Part shown: positions 8,602-16,273 of the stretch, in pieces
Layout of the letters: every line of letters begins with the position of its first letter
Numbering within the stretch: position 1 is the first letter of the stretch
NCBI GenBank assembly: GCA_003221895.1
Contig: QHUJ01000124.1
Coordinates: 1 to 39,233, forward strand
Source of the DNA: Gemmatimonadota bacterium
GTDB taxonomy: Bacteria; Gemmatimonadota; Gemmatimonadetes; Gemmatimonadales; GWC2-71-9
Length of the DNA: 39,233 bases
Reading direction: 5' to 3'
Notes under the pieces: model-generated
Databases searched by the model: none
What the model saw: the letters and a program-made list of their open reading frames with translations, nothing else
Told to the model about the DNA's origin: nothing
Made by a program: the position numbers and the translations under genes

Positions 8602-8662
8602 GGGAAACGGGAAACGGGATGTGTGAAGCGTTCCGCTTCCCGTTTCTCGTTACCCGTTTCCC
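8602..8662. repeat. 61-base palindrome built from GGGAAAC units between convergent genes
   Basis: The left arm at 8602-8630 and right arm at 8634-8662 are each 29 bases and pair at 23 of 29 positions around a 3-base loop TTC; the inner six pairs (GAAGCG/CGCTTC) are perfect. The outer arm is a run of GGGAAAC repeats. It lies between the ptrB stop at 8534 and the ubiA stop at 8668. It lacks a T-run, so it is either a bidirectional structured terminator or a dispersed REP-like element. Confidence 0.75.
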
Positions 8663-8667
8663 GCGTT

Positions 8668-9570
8668 TCATATGATCCGATCCACCAAGGCTCCGAGAAA
8701 CACGACAATGCTCACAACCCCGTTGGCCGTAAAAAAGGCGGCATTGAGTTTCGATAAATCGCCCGGTTTCACCTGGCGGTGCTCCCACCCGATCACCGCG
8801 ATCGCGATGACCACGCCGGCCATGTACGGGAGTCCCAGACCGGCTGCCTTTCCGAACAGGATCAACGCGGCAATCGCGGCACCGTGCAGCAGCTTAGCCG
8901 TAATGATCGCCCACCCCGGCCCCAGGCCGACGACGAGTGACCGCAAGCCCTCGGCGCGGTCGAACGCCTCGTCCTGCAGTGCATAGAAGATGTCGAAGCC
9001 GGCCACCCAACACGCCACCGCGAGCGCGATCAGGAGCAGCAGCCACCACGGATCGCTCCATGCCCCCGTGACCGCGACATATCCGCCCACCGGCGCGATC
9101 GCGAGCGCGGCTCCCAACCACAGGTGCGACCAGTCGGTGAAGCGCTTCGTGTAGCTGTACGTCGCGATCCAGATCAGTGCGACCGGCGCGAGCGCAGCAC
9201 ACAGCGGATTCAGCGCCCACGCGGCCCACAGGAACAGCACCGTGGCGGCGATCACCGCGGCCCACGCCTGGCTGACGGTCAGGCGGCCGGCCGGGAGCTC
9301 GCGCTGCTCGGTGCGCGGGTTCCGCGCGTCGAACCGCCGGTCGGCGATGCGATTGAATCCCATCGCGACAAACCGCGCGGCCGTGAAGGCCACAACGACC
9401 AGGATCGCCACGCGCCACGTGACCGGCTCTCGGTACGAAGCGACGATCACCCCCAGCAGGGCGAACGGCAGCGCGAAAACGGTGTGCGGGAGTCTGACGA
9501 AATTGATATAGCGCACCAGCAAACTCTGTCCCGCGAACGTTTGCCCTTCCGGCCTCTGCGGGTCACTCAT
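8668..9570 (-). CDS. ubiA: UbiA-family prenyltransferase, probably menaquinone pathway (MqnP-like)
   Basis: A 300-residue polytopic membrane protein with about eight to nine hydrophobic helices. It carries both Asp-rich prenyl-diphosphate sites of the UbiA family: N73-x3-D77-x3-D81 (NRIADRRFDARNPRT) and the later DIFYALQDEAFD. The enzyme attaches a polyprenyl chain to an aromatic acid. Because it follows ubiD and menG, and no ubiquinone gene is seen, the likely acceptor is 1,4-dihydroxy-6-naphthoate of the futalosine pathway, as in MqnP. 4-hydroxybenzoate remains possible. It is the last gene of a three-gene minus-strand operon, 36 bases after ubiD. Confidence 0.9.
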   Translation of the reverse strand: MSDPQRPEGQTFAGQSLLVRYINFVRLPHTVFALPFALLGVIVASYREPVTWRVAILVVVAFTAARFVAMGFNRIADRRFDARNPRTEQRELPAGRLTVSQAWAAVIAATVLFLWAAWALNPLCAALAPVALIWIATYSYTKRFTDWSHLWLGAALAIAPVGGYVAVTGAWSDPWWLLLLIALAVACWVAGFDIFYALQDEAFDRAEGLRSLVVGLGPGWAIITAKLLHGAAIAALILFGKAAGLGLPYMAGVVIAIAVIGWEHRQVKPGDLSKLNAAFFTANGVVSIVVFLGALVDRII

Positions 9571-9606
9571 TGCGCGGGGTTGCTGAGCGTCATAGTTCCC
9601 TCGGCC

Positions 9607-11082
9607 CTAGAGATCAATCCCCAGGTCCTTCCACATCGCATCAACTCGCTGTTTTGTCTGCTCATCCATCAGGATCCTATTCGGCCACTCGCGCGTGAAG
9701 CCCTCCTCTTTCCATTTCCGGGTGGCATCGATCCCCATCTTGGAGCCATATGTGAAGCCGCGGCTCGAGTGGTCGAGGACGTCGATCGGGCCCATCGTGA
9801 AGCGGACGTCCCGCTCGGGATCGATGTGATTCAGCGCGATCCACCACGCCTCCTTGGGGTCGCGCACGTTGACGTCCTTGTCGACGACCACGATGACTTT
9901 GGCGAGGGACATCAGTCCCTGCCCCCACAGTCCATTCATGACTTTGTACGCCTGCCCCGGGTACTGCTTGTCGATGCTCACGAACACCAGGTTGTGAAAG
10001 ATTCCCTCCGCCGGCATGTGCAGATCGACAACCTCCGGGATGGTCAGGCGCAGCAGCGGCAGGAAAATCCGTTCGGTGGCGTGGCCCAAATAGTAGTCTT
10101 CCATCGGCGGCCGGCCGACAATGGTATGCGGCCAGATTGGATCGTTCCGATACGTGATCGCCGTGACGTGAACCTTCGGGTAGTAATCCGCGAGGGAATA
10201 GAATCCCGTGTGATCGCCGAAGGGCCCTTCGAGGACGAGATCTTCGCGCGGATCGATGTGACCCTCGATCACGATCTCAGCTTCGGCGGGGACCTCGAGA
10301 TCCAACGTGACGGCTTTCGCGAGACGCACCCCCTCGCCGCGCAGGAATCCCGCGAAGAGAAACTCATCGATCGTCGGCGGCAGTGGCGCCGAGGCGGCAT
10401 AGATGCTCGCCGGATCGCCGCCGAGCGCGATCGCGACGGGCATGGTCTCGCCACGCTCCGCCATCACGCGCCAGTGTGCCGCGCCGACCTTATGGCGTTG
10501 CCAATGCATCGCCAGCGTGTCATTGCTCAGCACCTGCACGCGGTACATGCCGACATTGCGGACGCCGGACGCTGGGTCGCGGGTGATGACACCGCCGAGG
10601 GTGATGTAGGGACCGCCGTCCTCGGGCCAGCAGACCGGCACCGGGAACTGCGAGAGATCGACGTCCGAGTTCCTCAGAACCGTGTTCTGGCAGGGCGGCC
10701 GGCCGACGCTCTTGGGCGGGAACTTGGCGATCTCGGCGAGACGGGGCAGCATCGCGAGCTTGCCGAGCAATCCCTCCGGTACCTTCATCGCGAGGAGCTC
10801 GGCGATCCGCGCCCCGACGTGATCGAGGCACTCGACGCCAAGCGCGAGCGACATGCGCCGCTCCGACCCGAAGAGATTCACCGCGACCGGGAACCGCGAC
10901 TTGCCGCCGCTGCGCAGGGTGGGCTGAGTGAACAGCAGCGCCGGTCCGCCGCCAGCCGACTTCATGCAGCGGTCGGCGATCTCGGTGATTTCCTTGTCGA
11001 CCGCCACGGGATGCGTCACCCGCGTCAGATCGTCCGATTTTTCGATGGCGTCGACGAAATCGCGGAGATTATCGAGTGCCAT
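9607..11082 (-). CDS. ubiD: UbiD-family prenyl-FMN decarboxylase (menaquinone type)
   Basis: A 491-residue UbiD decarboxylase of normal length. Characteristic blocks are the N-terminal MALDNLRDFVDAIEKSDDL, CWPEDGGPYITLG, RNVGMYRVQ, the acidic active-site region VIEGHIDPREDLVLEGPFG followed by DHTGFYS, and PIWPHTIVGRPPMEDYY. The enzyme removes the aromatic carboxylate after prenylation and needs prenyl-FMN, which the UbiX at 5755-6366 should supply. Its start overlaps the menG stop by 14 bases. In the futalosine route this position corresponds to MqnL. Confidence 0.93.
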   Translation of the reverse strand: MALDNLRDFVDAIEKSDDLTRVTHPVAVDKEITEIADRCMKSAGGGPALLFTQPTLRSGGKSRFPVAVNLFGSERRMSLALGVECLDHVGARIAELLAMKVPEGLLGKLAMLPRLAEIAKFPPKSVGRPPCQNTVLRNSDVDLSQFPVPVCWPEDGGPYITLGGVITRDPASGVRNVGMYRVQVLSNDTLAMHWQRHKVGAAHWRVMAERGETMPVAIALGGDPASIYAASAPLPPTIDEFLFAGFLRGEGVRLAKAVTLDLEVPAEAEIVIEGHIDPREDLVLEGPFGDHTGFYSLADYYPKVHVTAITYRNDPIWPHTIVGRPPMEDYYLGHATERIFLPLLRLTIPEVVDLHMPAEGIFHNLVFVSIDKQYPGQAYKVMNGLWGQGLMSLAKVIVVVDKDVNVRDPKEAWWIALNHIDPERDVRFTMGPIDVLDHSSRGFTYGSKMGIDATRKWKEEGFTREWPNRILMDEQTKQRVDAMWKDLGIDL

Positions 11083-11758
11083 AGTGCACGGCGCAGATGC
11101 CGCCCGTCAGCCGCTCGAAGCCGACGCGCGAGAACCCCGCGGCGACGAGACGCTGCGACAGCGCCTCGGGTTCGGGGAACGCGAGCACCGACTCTGGCAG
11201 GTAGGTATAGGCGTCTCTATGTTTCGACACGAGCCGGCCGATGGCGGGGAGAATCCGGCGAAAGTAGAAGAGATAGATGGCGCGCAGCGGCGCGCGTCGG
11301 GGCGTGGCGAATTCCAGGATGACGAACCGCGCACCCGGCTTCAGGACGCGTGCGGCTTCGCGCAAACCGCTGTCGAGGTCGGCCAGATTGCGAACGCCAA
11401 ATCCCACCAGGGCGCCGTCGAACCGCGCCGCGGGAAACGGCAGCGCGAGCGCGTCGGCAGCGATCGGTACCGTCCGGGGCGCCTTATCCCTGCCACGTGC
11501 GAGCATCGGCACCACGAAATCGGCGCCGATCACGCGGCCGCAGAAGCCGTCGCGGCGCGCCAGCTCGGCGGCAAGGTCGAGAGTGCCGGCACAGAGATCC
11601 AGATACGTGCCGTCCGGTTTCGCTTCCCAGCCGAGCCGCGCGACGGCGGCGCGGCGCCAGGACCGGTCCACGTTGAGGCTCAGCAGATGGTTCAGGAAGT
11701 CGTAGCGCGGAGCGATCGCCGTGAACATGCCACGGACGTAGGCTGGAGAACGACCCAT
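11069..11758 (-). CDS. menG: Demethylmenaquinone methyltransferase (UbiE/MenG)
   Basis: A 229-residue class I SAM methyltransferase. The N-terminus, VRGMFTAIAPRYDFLNHLLS followed by LNVDRSWRR, is the family signature. Motif I is LDLCAGTLDLA, and FVILEFATPRR precedes the C-terminal SVLAFPEPEALSQRLVAAGF. It makes menaquinone from demethylmenaquinone, the final step. It heads the menG-ubiD-ubiA operon. A TATCTT hexamer lies 8 bases before the ATG, and no Shine-Dalgarno sequence is present. The divergent sigma factor gene begins within about 25 bases. Confidence 0.93.
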   Translation of the reverse strand: MGRSPAYVRGMFTAIAPRYDFLNHLLSLNVDRSWRRAAVARLGWEAKPDGTYLDLCAGTLDLAAELARRDGFCGRVIGADFVVPMLARGRDKAPRTVPIAADALALPFPAARFDGALVGFGVRNLADLDSGLREAARVLKPGARFVILEFATPRRAPLRAIYLFYFRRILPAIGRLVSKHRDAYTYLPESVLAFPEPEALSQRLVAAGFSRVGFERLTGGICAVHYGTR

Positions 11759-11766
11759 AGGCGCGA

Positions 11767-11772
11767 AAGATA
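11767..11772 (-). promoter_or_regulatory. Candidate -10 hexamer of a leaderless promoter (menG)
   Basis: On the minus strand TATCTT ends 8 bases before the menG ATG at 11758. No ribosome-binding site is visible. It is identical to the hexamer upstream of nrnA. The whole divergent gap to the sigma factor is only about 25 bases. Confidence 0.4.
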
Positions 11773-11783
11773 GGCCGGACCAC

Positions 11784-12368
11784 CTGAGCGACGCCAGCGA
11801 TCAGCAGGTCGTCGCCTGGGCAAAGCAGGGACACGACGCCGCGTTCCGCGAGCTGGTCCGTCGCTACGAACGGCCGGTGTTCTCGCTGCTCTACCGGATG
11901 GTGCGCGATCGCGCGCTCGCCGAAGATCTCGCGCAGGAAACGTTCATCAAAGTCCTGAACGGCATCAAATCGTACCGGCCGGAATTCAAATTCTCGTCGT
12001 GGATTTTCAAGATCGCCAACAACGCCGCGATCGATCACCTCCGCCGCAAGAGCATCGACACGCTGTCGCTCGACGGCTCGCCGACCGCCGAGACGCCCGA
12101 GCAAATGCGGGCGACGTCACTGCAGCTCGGTGACCGGACCGAGAGCCCCCTCGACGAGGCCCTCAGCCGGGAACTCGGCACCGCCATCGAGCGGGCGATC
12201 TCCCGGCTGCGCCCGGAGTACCGGTCGTGCATTTTGCTACGCCATGTGGAGGGGTACTCGTATGAAGAAATCGCGGATACGCTGGAGCTGCCCCTGGGGA
12301 CGGTCAAAACTTATATCCACCGCGCTCGTAATGAATTACGAGGATACCTGGAAGATCGCCGAGACTGA
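11784..12368 (+). CDS. ECF-like RNA polymerase sigma-70 family factor
   Basis: About 194 residues. Region 2 includes the -10-recognition helix, with DLAQETFIKVLN and FSSWIFKIANNAAIDHLRR. Region 4 contains AISRLRPEYRSCILLRHVEG followed by YSYEEIADTLELPLGTVKTY, a clear helix-turn-helix. The start is uncertain: region 2.1 (QQVVAWAKQGHDAAFRELVRR) is plainly coding, but the open frame from 11742 has no ATG, GTG or TTG before it. Candidates are CTG at 11784 and ATA at 11757, the latter preceded by GGAG at 8 bases. The first ordinary start, GTG at 11877, would cut away region 2.1. It is followed after 33 bases by a zinc-type anti-sigma gene, so its activity is probably held in check by that protein. 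Confidence 0.88.
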   Translation: MSDASDQQVVAWAKQGHDAAFRELVRRYERPVFSLLYRMVRDRALAEDLAQETFIKVLNGIKSYRPEFKFSSWIFKIANNAAIDHLRRKSIDTLSLDGSPTAETPEQMRATSLQLGDRTESPLDEALSRELGTAIERAISRLRPEYRSCILLRHVEGYSYEEIADTLELPLGTVKTYIHRARNELRGYLEDRRD

Positions 12369-12401
12369 AACCAGGCCAATTACGAGGCCGTAGGACACCC
12401 A

Positions 12402-12644
12402 ATGACTGACATCTCCATGCATCTCGCCACCGATGAAATCGAGCTCTGGGCGCAGGGGCTGCTTCCCGCCGCCCGGGCCATGCACCTCGCTGATTGCTCG
12501 CTGTGCCGCGTCGAAGCGGAGCGCGAGCGCAAGATCATACTCGAGTTGGTCCAGCTTCCGAAGTTTGCGCCGAGCGCCGGATTTGCGGATCGCGTAATGG
12601 CGAAGGTAAGGGTTGCGACACCGTCGGGAGACTGGATGGCGTAA
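12402..12644 (+). CDS. Short zinc-finger anti-sigma factor (ZAS-like), soluble
   Basis: An 80-residue protein with the anti-sigma zinc motif H28-x3-C32-x2-C35 (MHLADCSLCR), directly downstream of the sigma factor. Such ZAS proteins bind the sigma factor and release it on signal, sometimes a thiol oxidation. Most relatives continue into a membrane helix and an extracytoplasmic domain. This one ends at GDWMA with no hydrophobic segment, so it should be cytoplasmic, or may be a shortened version. A strong hairpin terminator follows 15 bases after the stop. Confidence 0.7.
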   Translation: MTDISMHLATDEIELWAQGLLPAARAMHLADCSLCRVEAERERKIILELVQLPKFAPSAGFADRVMAKVRVATPSGDWMA

Positions 12645-12659
12645 CATCTCAGGACAATG

Positions 12660-12698
12660 AAACAGTAGGGGCGTAGCATGCTGCGCACCTACTGTTTT
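12660..12698. terminator. Bidirectional rho-independent terminator between convergent genes
   Basis: A perfect 10-base outer stem pairs 12660-12669 (AAACAGTAGG) with 12688-12697 (CCTACTGTTT). One mismatch follows, then an inner stem GCGTAGC/GCTGCGC at 12671-12677 and 12680-12686. It is followed by a short T-run on the plus strand and TTTC on the minus strand. The stop codon of the minus-strand gene (12689-12691) lies inside the right arm. Confidence 0.85.
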
Positions 12699-13576
12699 CT
12701 ATCTTCCCAACATGTCGGTTCCGCCGGTCGCGTGCCTTCGATCCGAAGTCCCCCTGCTGCTCCGTCCCAAACACCACAACTCACACGACCGCGCGGATCG
12801 CGCGCGAGGGCGCGATAGCCTGAGCCCTCGACGGTGATCGACACAAGGGAATCGATAGCGGTGAAGCCAAGCCGTCTCAGCTCGGCGACGTCGCTCGAAT
12901 AGCTGCGGTGCGCGACGTAATAGCGGCGCTCAGCCTGGACCAGGGCGAACAGACGAATCTTGAGCTCGTTCGGGTCTGCGATGCGCGGCTCGAACGCGCT
13001 CGGCATGACGCTGCGAACGACGATCGCCCCAACCAGCCAGGCGCCCGTCAACAACGCGTCCAGCTCCGGCCCCCACGTTCCGCGCAGACCTCCCAGGACA
13101 TTAGTCCCCCACGCGAGTATCCCTGCGCCCTCAGTCGATGTCCATCCCGCGCCGAGGTCGGCAATCGATATGGGACCGGCGCGACGAAACAGTTTCACGC
13201 TCCACCAGATCGCCACACCAGCGCCAATACGAGCGACGATATCGGGGACGGCGACGATCACATACAGCGCGAGGAGCGCAATGAAGACACTCGCAATGCG
13301 CGTCCAACGCCGGATCCAGGGCGCGATCTCGTCGTTCGTCTTGCGTGACGACATCACGAGGAACGCAACGACTACACCGGCCAGCTTGACTGTAGCAGAG
13401 ACCGTAATGAGGCTCACTCCCAACCCAAGAATCGTTGCGTTGGGCCACGCATACCCACCCGTCACGGTTGAGCCCAATCCGAGCCAGATCAACACGTCAC
13501 ACAGGCGGAGGAAACCTTCCAAACGCTTTTCGCCCTCGCTTGTCTTCAGCGGGTCCCACGTTTTCACGCTCGTCAT
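12689..13576 (-). CDS. Membrane protein with pilin-like C-terminal domain, unknown function
   Basis: A 295-residue protein. The N-terminal two thirds has about four to five hydrophobic helices (for example VLIWLGLGSTVTGGYAW, LAGVVVAFLVM, SVFIALLALYVIVAV and LLTGAWLVGAIVV). The last third resembles the periplasmic part of type IV pilin-like proteins: LFALVQAERRYYVAHRSYSS, then L-x-x-LGF, a strand VSITVEGSGYRALA, and two Cys in VSCGVWDG and PTCWED that could form a disulfide. There is no N-terminal prepilin cleavage site. The whole-protein family is not recognised. The ATG at 13576 overlaps the SAM hydrolase stop as ATGA. The stop lies within the terminator hairpin. Confidence 0.7.
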   Translation of the reverse strand: MTSVKTWDPLKTSEGEKRLEGFLRLCDVLIWLGLGSTVTGGYAWPNATILGLGVSLITVSATVKLAGVVVAFLVMSSRKTNDEIAPWIRRWTRIASVFIALLALYVIVAVPDIVARIGAGVAIWWSVKLFRRAGPISIADLGAGWTSTEGAGILAWGTNVLGGLRGTWGPELDALLTGAWLVGAIVVRSVMPSAFEPRIADPNELKIRLFALVQAERRYYVAHRSYSSDVAELRRLGFTAIDSLVSITVEGSGYRALARDPRGRVSCGVWDGAAGGLRIEGTRPAEPTCWEDRKQ

Positions 13577-14313
13577 GCTCGCACCTCCGCTCCGACGCCG
13601 ACTCCCAGCAGCCGCGCCGCGCTCCCGTCCCGCACGGCGATCTCGACCGTCTCGCCTGAACCCGGGAACGCGACGAGCGCGCCGCGCGGCGCATCGGCAA
13701 ACGTGCGGAGAAGCGGGCCCACATCGACGTCACCGAGGCGAATCCGCACCCCCGGCTCAACGGCCGATGGCAGGATGTTCGAGATCAGCGTGCCGAAACG
13801 GTCGACGTAGATCACTTCTCCGACCACGCCAGTTCCATCGTGCCGCGGGACGGGCAATGGCAGGCGGACCGGATGCGCGATGCGCGTTCCCAGTGCATCG
13901 ATCGGATCGCCGGCCGCGAGGGTGGCAGCGGCCGGGGCAAGTACGTCGCGGCCGTGAAACGTCGCGGAGGCGTCCACGGGCACGGGTAGCGACACGAGGT
14001 GCACGTCCGGTGGCAGGAACGACAGCAGGCCGTTATCGGGAGCCAGGAATCGATGTCCTTCACTCGCGCCGGCAACGACACGGCGCTCCGTTCCCACACC
14101 CGGATCGACGATGGCGAGGTGGATCGTCCCTCTGGGAAAATGCCTCCACGCCCGGCTCAGCAGGTACTGGCCTGCACGAACATCGCCGGGCGGAACCTCG
14201 TGGCTGATGTCTACGAGCGTGAGATCCGCCCGGCGAGACAGCAGCACGCCCTTCATCTCCGCAACGTAGCTATCGGCGGTGCCGAAGTCGGTGAGCAGGG
14301 TGACGATCGTCAT
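13573..14313 (-). CDS. S-adenosyl-L-methionine hydrolase (adenosine-forming), DUF62 family
   Basis: A 246-residue protein with all DUF62 signatures: LLTDFGTADSYVAEMKG (6-22), VDISHEVPPGD, DPGVGTERR (70-78), APDNGLLS (91-98), FHGRDVLAPAA (119-129) and YVDRFGTLISNI (169-180). The D70-R77-H120 set matches the Asp-Arg-His triad described for archaeal members and keeps the same D-to-R distance. These enzymes split SAM into adenosine and methionine using water. The cellular purpose in most bacteria is not settled. It sits 3 bases after the MATE gene and overlaps the next gene by 4 bases. Confidence 0.92.
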   Translation of the reverse strand: MTIVTLLTDFGTADSYVAEMKGVLLSRRADLTLVDISHEVPPGDVRAGQYLLSRAWRHFPRGTIHLAIVDPGVGTERRVVAGASEGHRFLAPDNGLLSFLPPDVHLVSLPVPVDASATFHGRDVLAPAAATLAAGDPIDALGTRIAHPVRLPLPVPRHDGTGVVGEVIYVDRFGTLISNILPSAVEPGVRIRLGDVDVGPLLRTFADAPRGALVAFPGSGETVEIAVRDGSAARLLGVGVGAEVRA

Positions 14314-14316
14314 CGG

Positions 14317-15600
14317 TCAGACCTTCACGGTACGCCACCGTCCGCTTTTCCAGAAGAGGATCATGGCGATACCGCGGGAAATCGCCGTCACACTCAGCGC
14401 GAGCCAGATGCCGAGCAGCCCGAACATGCGCGACCACCACGCGGCGAGCGGGATCCGCATCGCAGTGAGGCTCGTGCTCACGATCTGCGGCCAGAACGTA
14501 TAGCCCGCCCCGGCCAGCGCGCCTTCCAATATCAGCTCGAAGCTCTGGCCGATCTGCGCAAACGCGATCACGCGCAGGTACAGCACCCCGTCTGCAATTA
14601 CGCGCGGATCACTGGTGAACAGCGCAACCAACAGAGATGGGATGAGGAGAAACGCGACTGCGGTCGTCATGGTGACGACCAGGCAATAGGTCACGGTCAG
14701 CCGAACGGCTTCCTGTGCCCTGGCCTCCTGGTGGGCCCCGAGGTTCTGGCCGACGAGCGCGCTTGCAGCCAGCGCGAAGCCGCTGATCGCGATGAAACCG
14801 AGCCCTTCCATCTTATGACCCACGCCCAGGGCGGCGAGCGCCGCGGTGCCAAAGCGCGACGTAAAGCGCGTCAGCCACATGTAAATGACAGAGAGCAGCA
14901 CGCCGGCGAGCGACAGCGGCATGCCAATCCGGATCATCGTGGGCACCGCGCGCCAGTCCGGCGCGCGGATCCGCACCAGCCCGCGCCGCACCGCGATGGT
15001 GCCGCCGATCAGGAAGCCACCGCCGCGCACCATGACCGACGCGAGCGCCGCGCCCTCGACGCCCAGTCGTGGGAACGGTCCGATTCCGGCGATCAGCAGC
15101 GGATCGAGCGCGATCGAGACGCACACCGAGCCCGCGAGCATCAAGAACGGCGTCCGGGTGTCCCCCGCGGCGCGGAACGTGGCTTCCATCGCGAAAAAGC
15201 CGAACACCAGCGGCCCGCCGAGCAGCCAGGTGGACAGGTACACGTGGCCGAGGGACGCCACTTCCGCCGGCACTCGCATCAACCGAAACATCGTGTCCGC
15301 CAGGAGCATCCCGACCACACTCACGACCAGCCCGGCGACCAAAGCATACGCGACGGCCGCCGCCGCTGCGCGCGCGGCGCGCTCCGGCTGGCCCTCGCCA
15401 TGGCGGCGGGCCGCGACCGCGATCAACCCGATCTCCACCATCTCGCCCAGGGAGAGTGCCACCCAGACGTAGAAGCCCGCGGTCGAGACCGCGGCAAGCG
15501 CCGCGGGTCCGATCAGCCGGCCCACCCAGATGCTGTCGATCAGATTGAACGTGAAATGGCACGCCATCATCGCCACGGCGGGCACGGCGAGACGCAACAC
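14317..15600 (-). CDS. MATE-family multidrug/cation efflux transporter
   Basis: At least 427 residues with about twelve hydrophobic helices in two homologous halves. Each half shows family motifs: NLIDSIWVGRLIGPAALAAV early, ATFRAAGDTRTPF, then LGVGHKMEGLGFIAISGFAL, SALVGQNLGA and EGALAGAGYT in the second half. It exports cationic compounds in exchange for Na+ or H+; the substrate is not predictable. The GTG at 15600 is the first ordinary start but leaves almost nothing before helix 1. The frame upstream to an ATA at 15657 reads TATTPVAGSLTVGPLRPV, a natural N-terminus, and a GATCTT hexamer lies 6 bases before that ATA. It lies in the same strand run as the stressosome genes. Confidence 0.92.
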   Translation of the reverse strand: MLRLAVPAVAMMACHFTFNLIDSIWVGRLIGPAALAAVSTAGFYVWVALSLGEMVEIGLIAVAARRHGEGQPERAARAAAAAVAYALVAGLVVSVVGMLLADTMFRLMRVPAEVASLGHVYLSTWLLGGPLVFGFFAMEATFRAAGDTRTPFLMLAGSVCVSIALDPLLIAGIGPFPRLGVEGAALASVMVRGGGFLIGGTIAVRRGLVRIRAPDWRAVPTMIRIGMPLSLAGVLLSVIYMWLTRFTSRFGTAALAALGVGHKMEGLGFIAISGFALAASALVGQNLGAHQEARAQEAVRLTVTYCLVVTMTTAVAFLLIPSLLVALFTSDPRVIADGVLYLRVIAFAQIGQSFELILEGALAGAGYTFWPQIVSTSLTAMRIPLAAWWSRMFGLLGIWLALSVTAISRGIAMILFWKSGRWRTVKV

Positions 15601-15667
15601 GACCGGCCGCAGCGGTCCGACGGTCAGCGAGCCTGCGACAGGGGTTGTGGCCGTTATTTCGGGAAGA

Positions 15668-16273
15668 TCAGCCGCCGTAACGTGCTACCAGCGCAAGCGC
15701 ATCATCGGTGCCTTTCGTATGGCGGGCGATGATGAAATCGGCGATCTCTTGCGGCGAGTTGGCGAGCACGAGCGACTCTGCGAATCCGTCTTTGATACCG
15801 TCTGAATACAGAATTATGGTGTCGTGCGCAACCAGCGGCACGACGCGCGCTGTGGCGTGCGGCTGTTCCGCACCGATGAATCCCGCGTTGGGCACGAGCG
15901 AGACCCGCGGTGGCCGCGCTGTGCTATCGGCGCGGAGCACCACGCCGCCGACGTTGCCCACCCCGAGCCATTGCATCGACGCCGCTTGGGGATCGACATA
16001 GGCGAGCCCCAGCACGACGCCGCGCATGCCCACCAGCGCGTCATGACACCGCCGCACGAGATCCACGAGCGGCTCGTGCGCATAGCGGTCGATGGCGGCG
16101 ACGGCGGCGTGCGCGGCAGATGCGGCCTCCTGTCCGTGCCCGAGCCCGTCGACCACGGCGAGCAGCGTTCCCTTGCCCACGCGCTTGATGAGACAGAGAT
16201 CACCCGACTCCGCCTCGCCCGGCAGCGGCAGCTCGGCGAACGCGGTGTCGATCTTCAGATTGATCGCCGCCAT
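15668..16273 (-). CDS. rsbX: RsbX-like PP2C-type serine phosphatase (stressosome reset)
   Basis: A 201-residue compact SpoIIE/PP2C-fold phosphatase without sensor domains. Metal-binding motifs are VVDGLGHGQEA (40-50), GVGNVGG and LYSDGIKDGF near the C-terminus. In known stressosomes RsbX removes phosphate from RsbS and RsbR to reset signalling. Its position after rsbR, rsbS and rsbT supports that role over RsbU. The ATG at 16273 lies 19 bases inside the rsbT gene, so the two are translationally linked. Confidence 0.88.
   Translation of the reverse strand: MAAINLKIDTAFAELPLPGEAESGDLCLIKRVGKGTLLAVVDGLGHGQEAASAAHAAVAAIDRYAHEPLVDLVRRCHDALVGMRGVVLGLAYVDPQAASMQWLGVGNVGGVVLRADSTARPPRVSLVPNAGFIGAEQPHATARVVPLVAHDTIILYSDGIKDGFAESLVLANSPQEIADFIIARHTKGTDDALALVARYGG

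Noticed and set aside
9124-11322. 732-codon open frame on the plus strand
   Set aside because: It is antisense to ubiA, ubiD and menG. Its product is Arg/His/Asp-rich without domains, as expected from the complement of GC-rich coding sequence.
13999-15732. 577-codon open frame on the plus strand
   Set aside because: It is antisense to the SAM hydrolase and MATE genes. The composition is dominated by Arg, His, Gln and Asp and no motif is visible.
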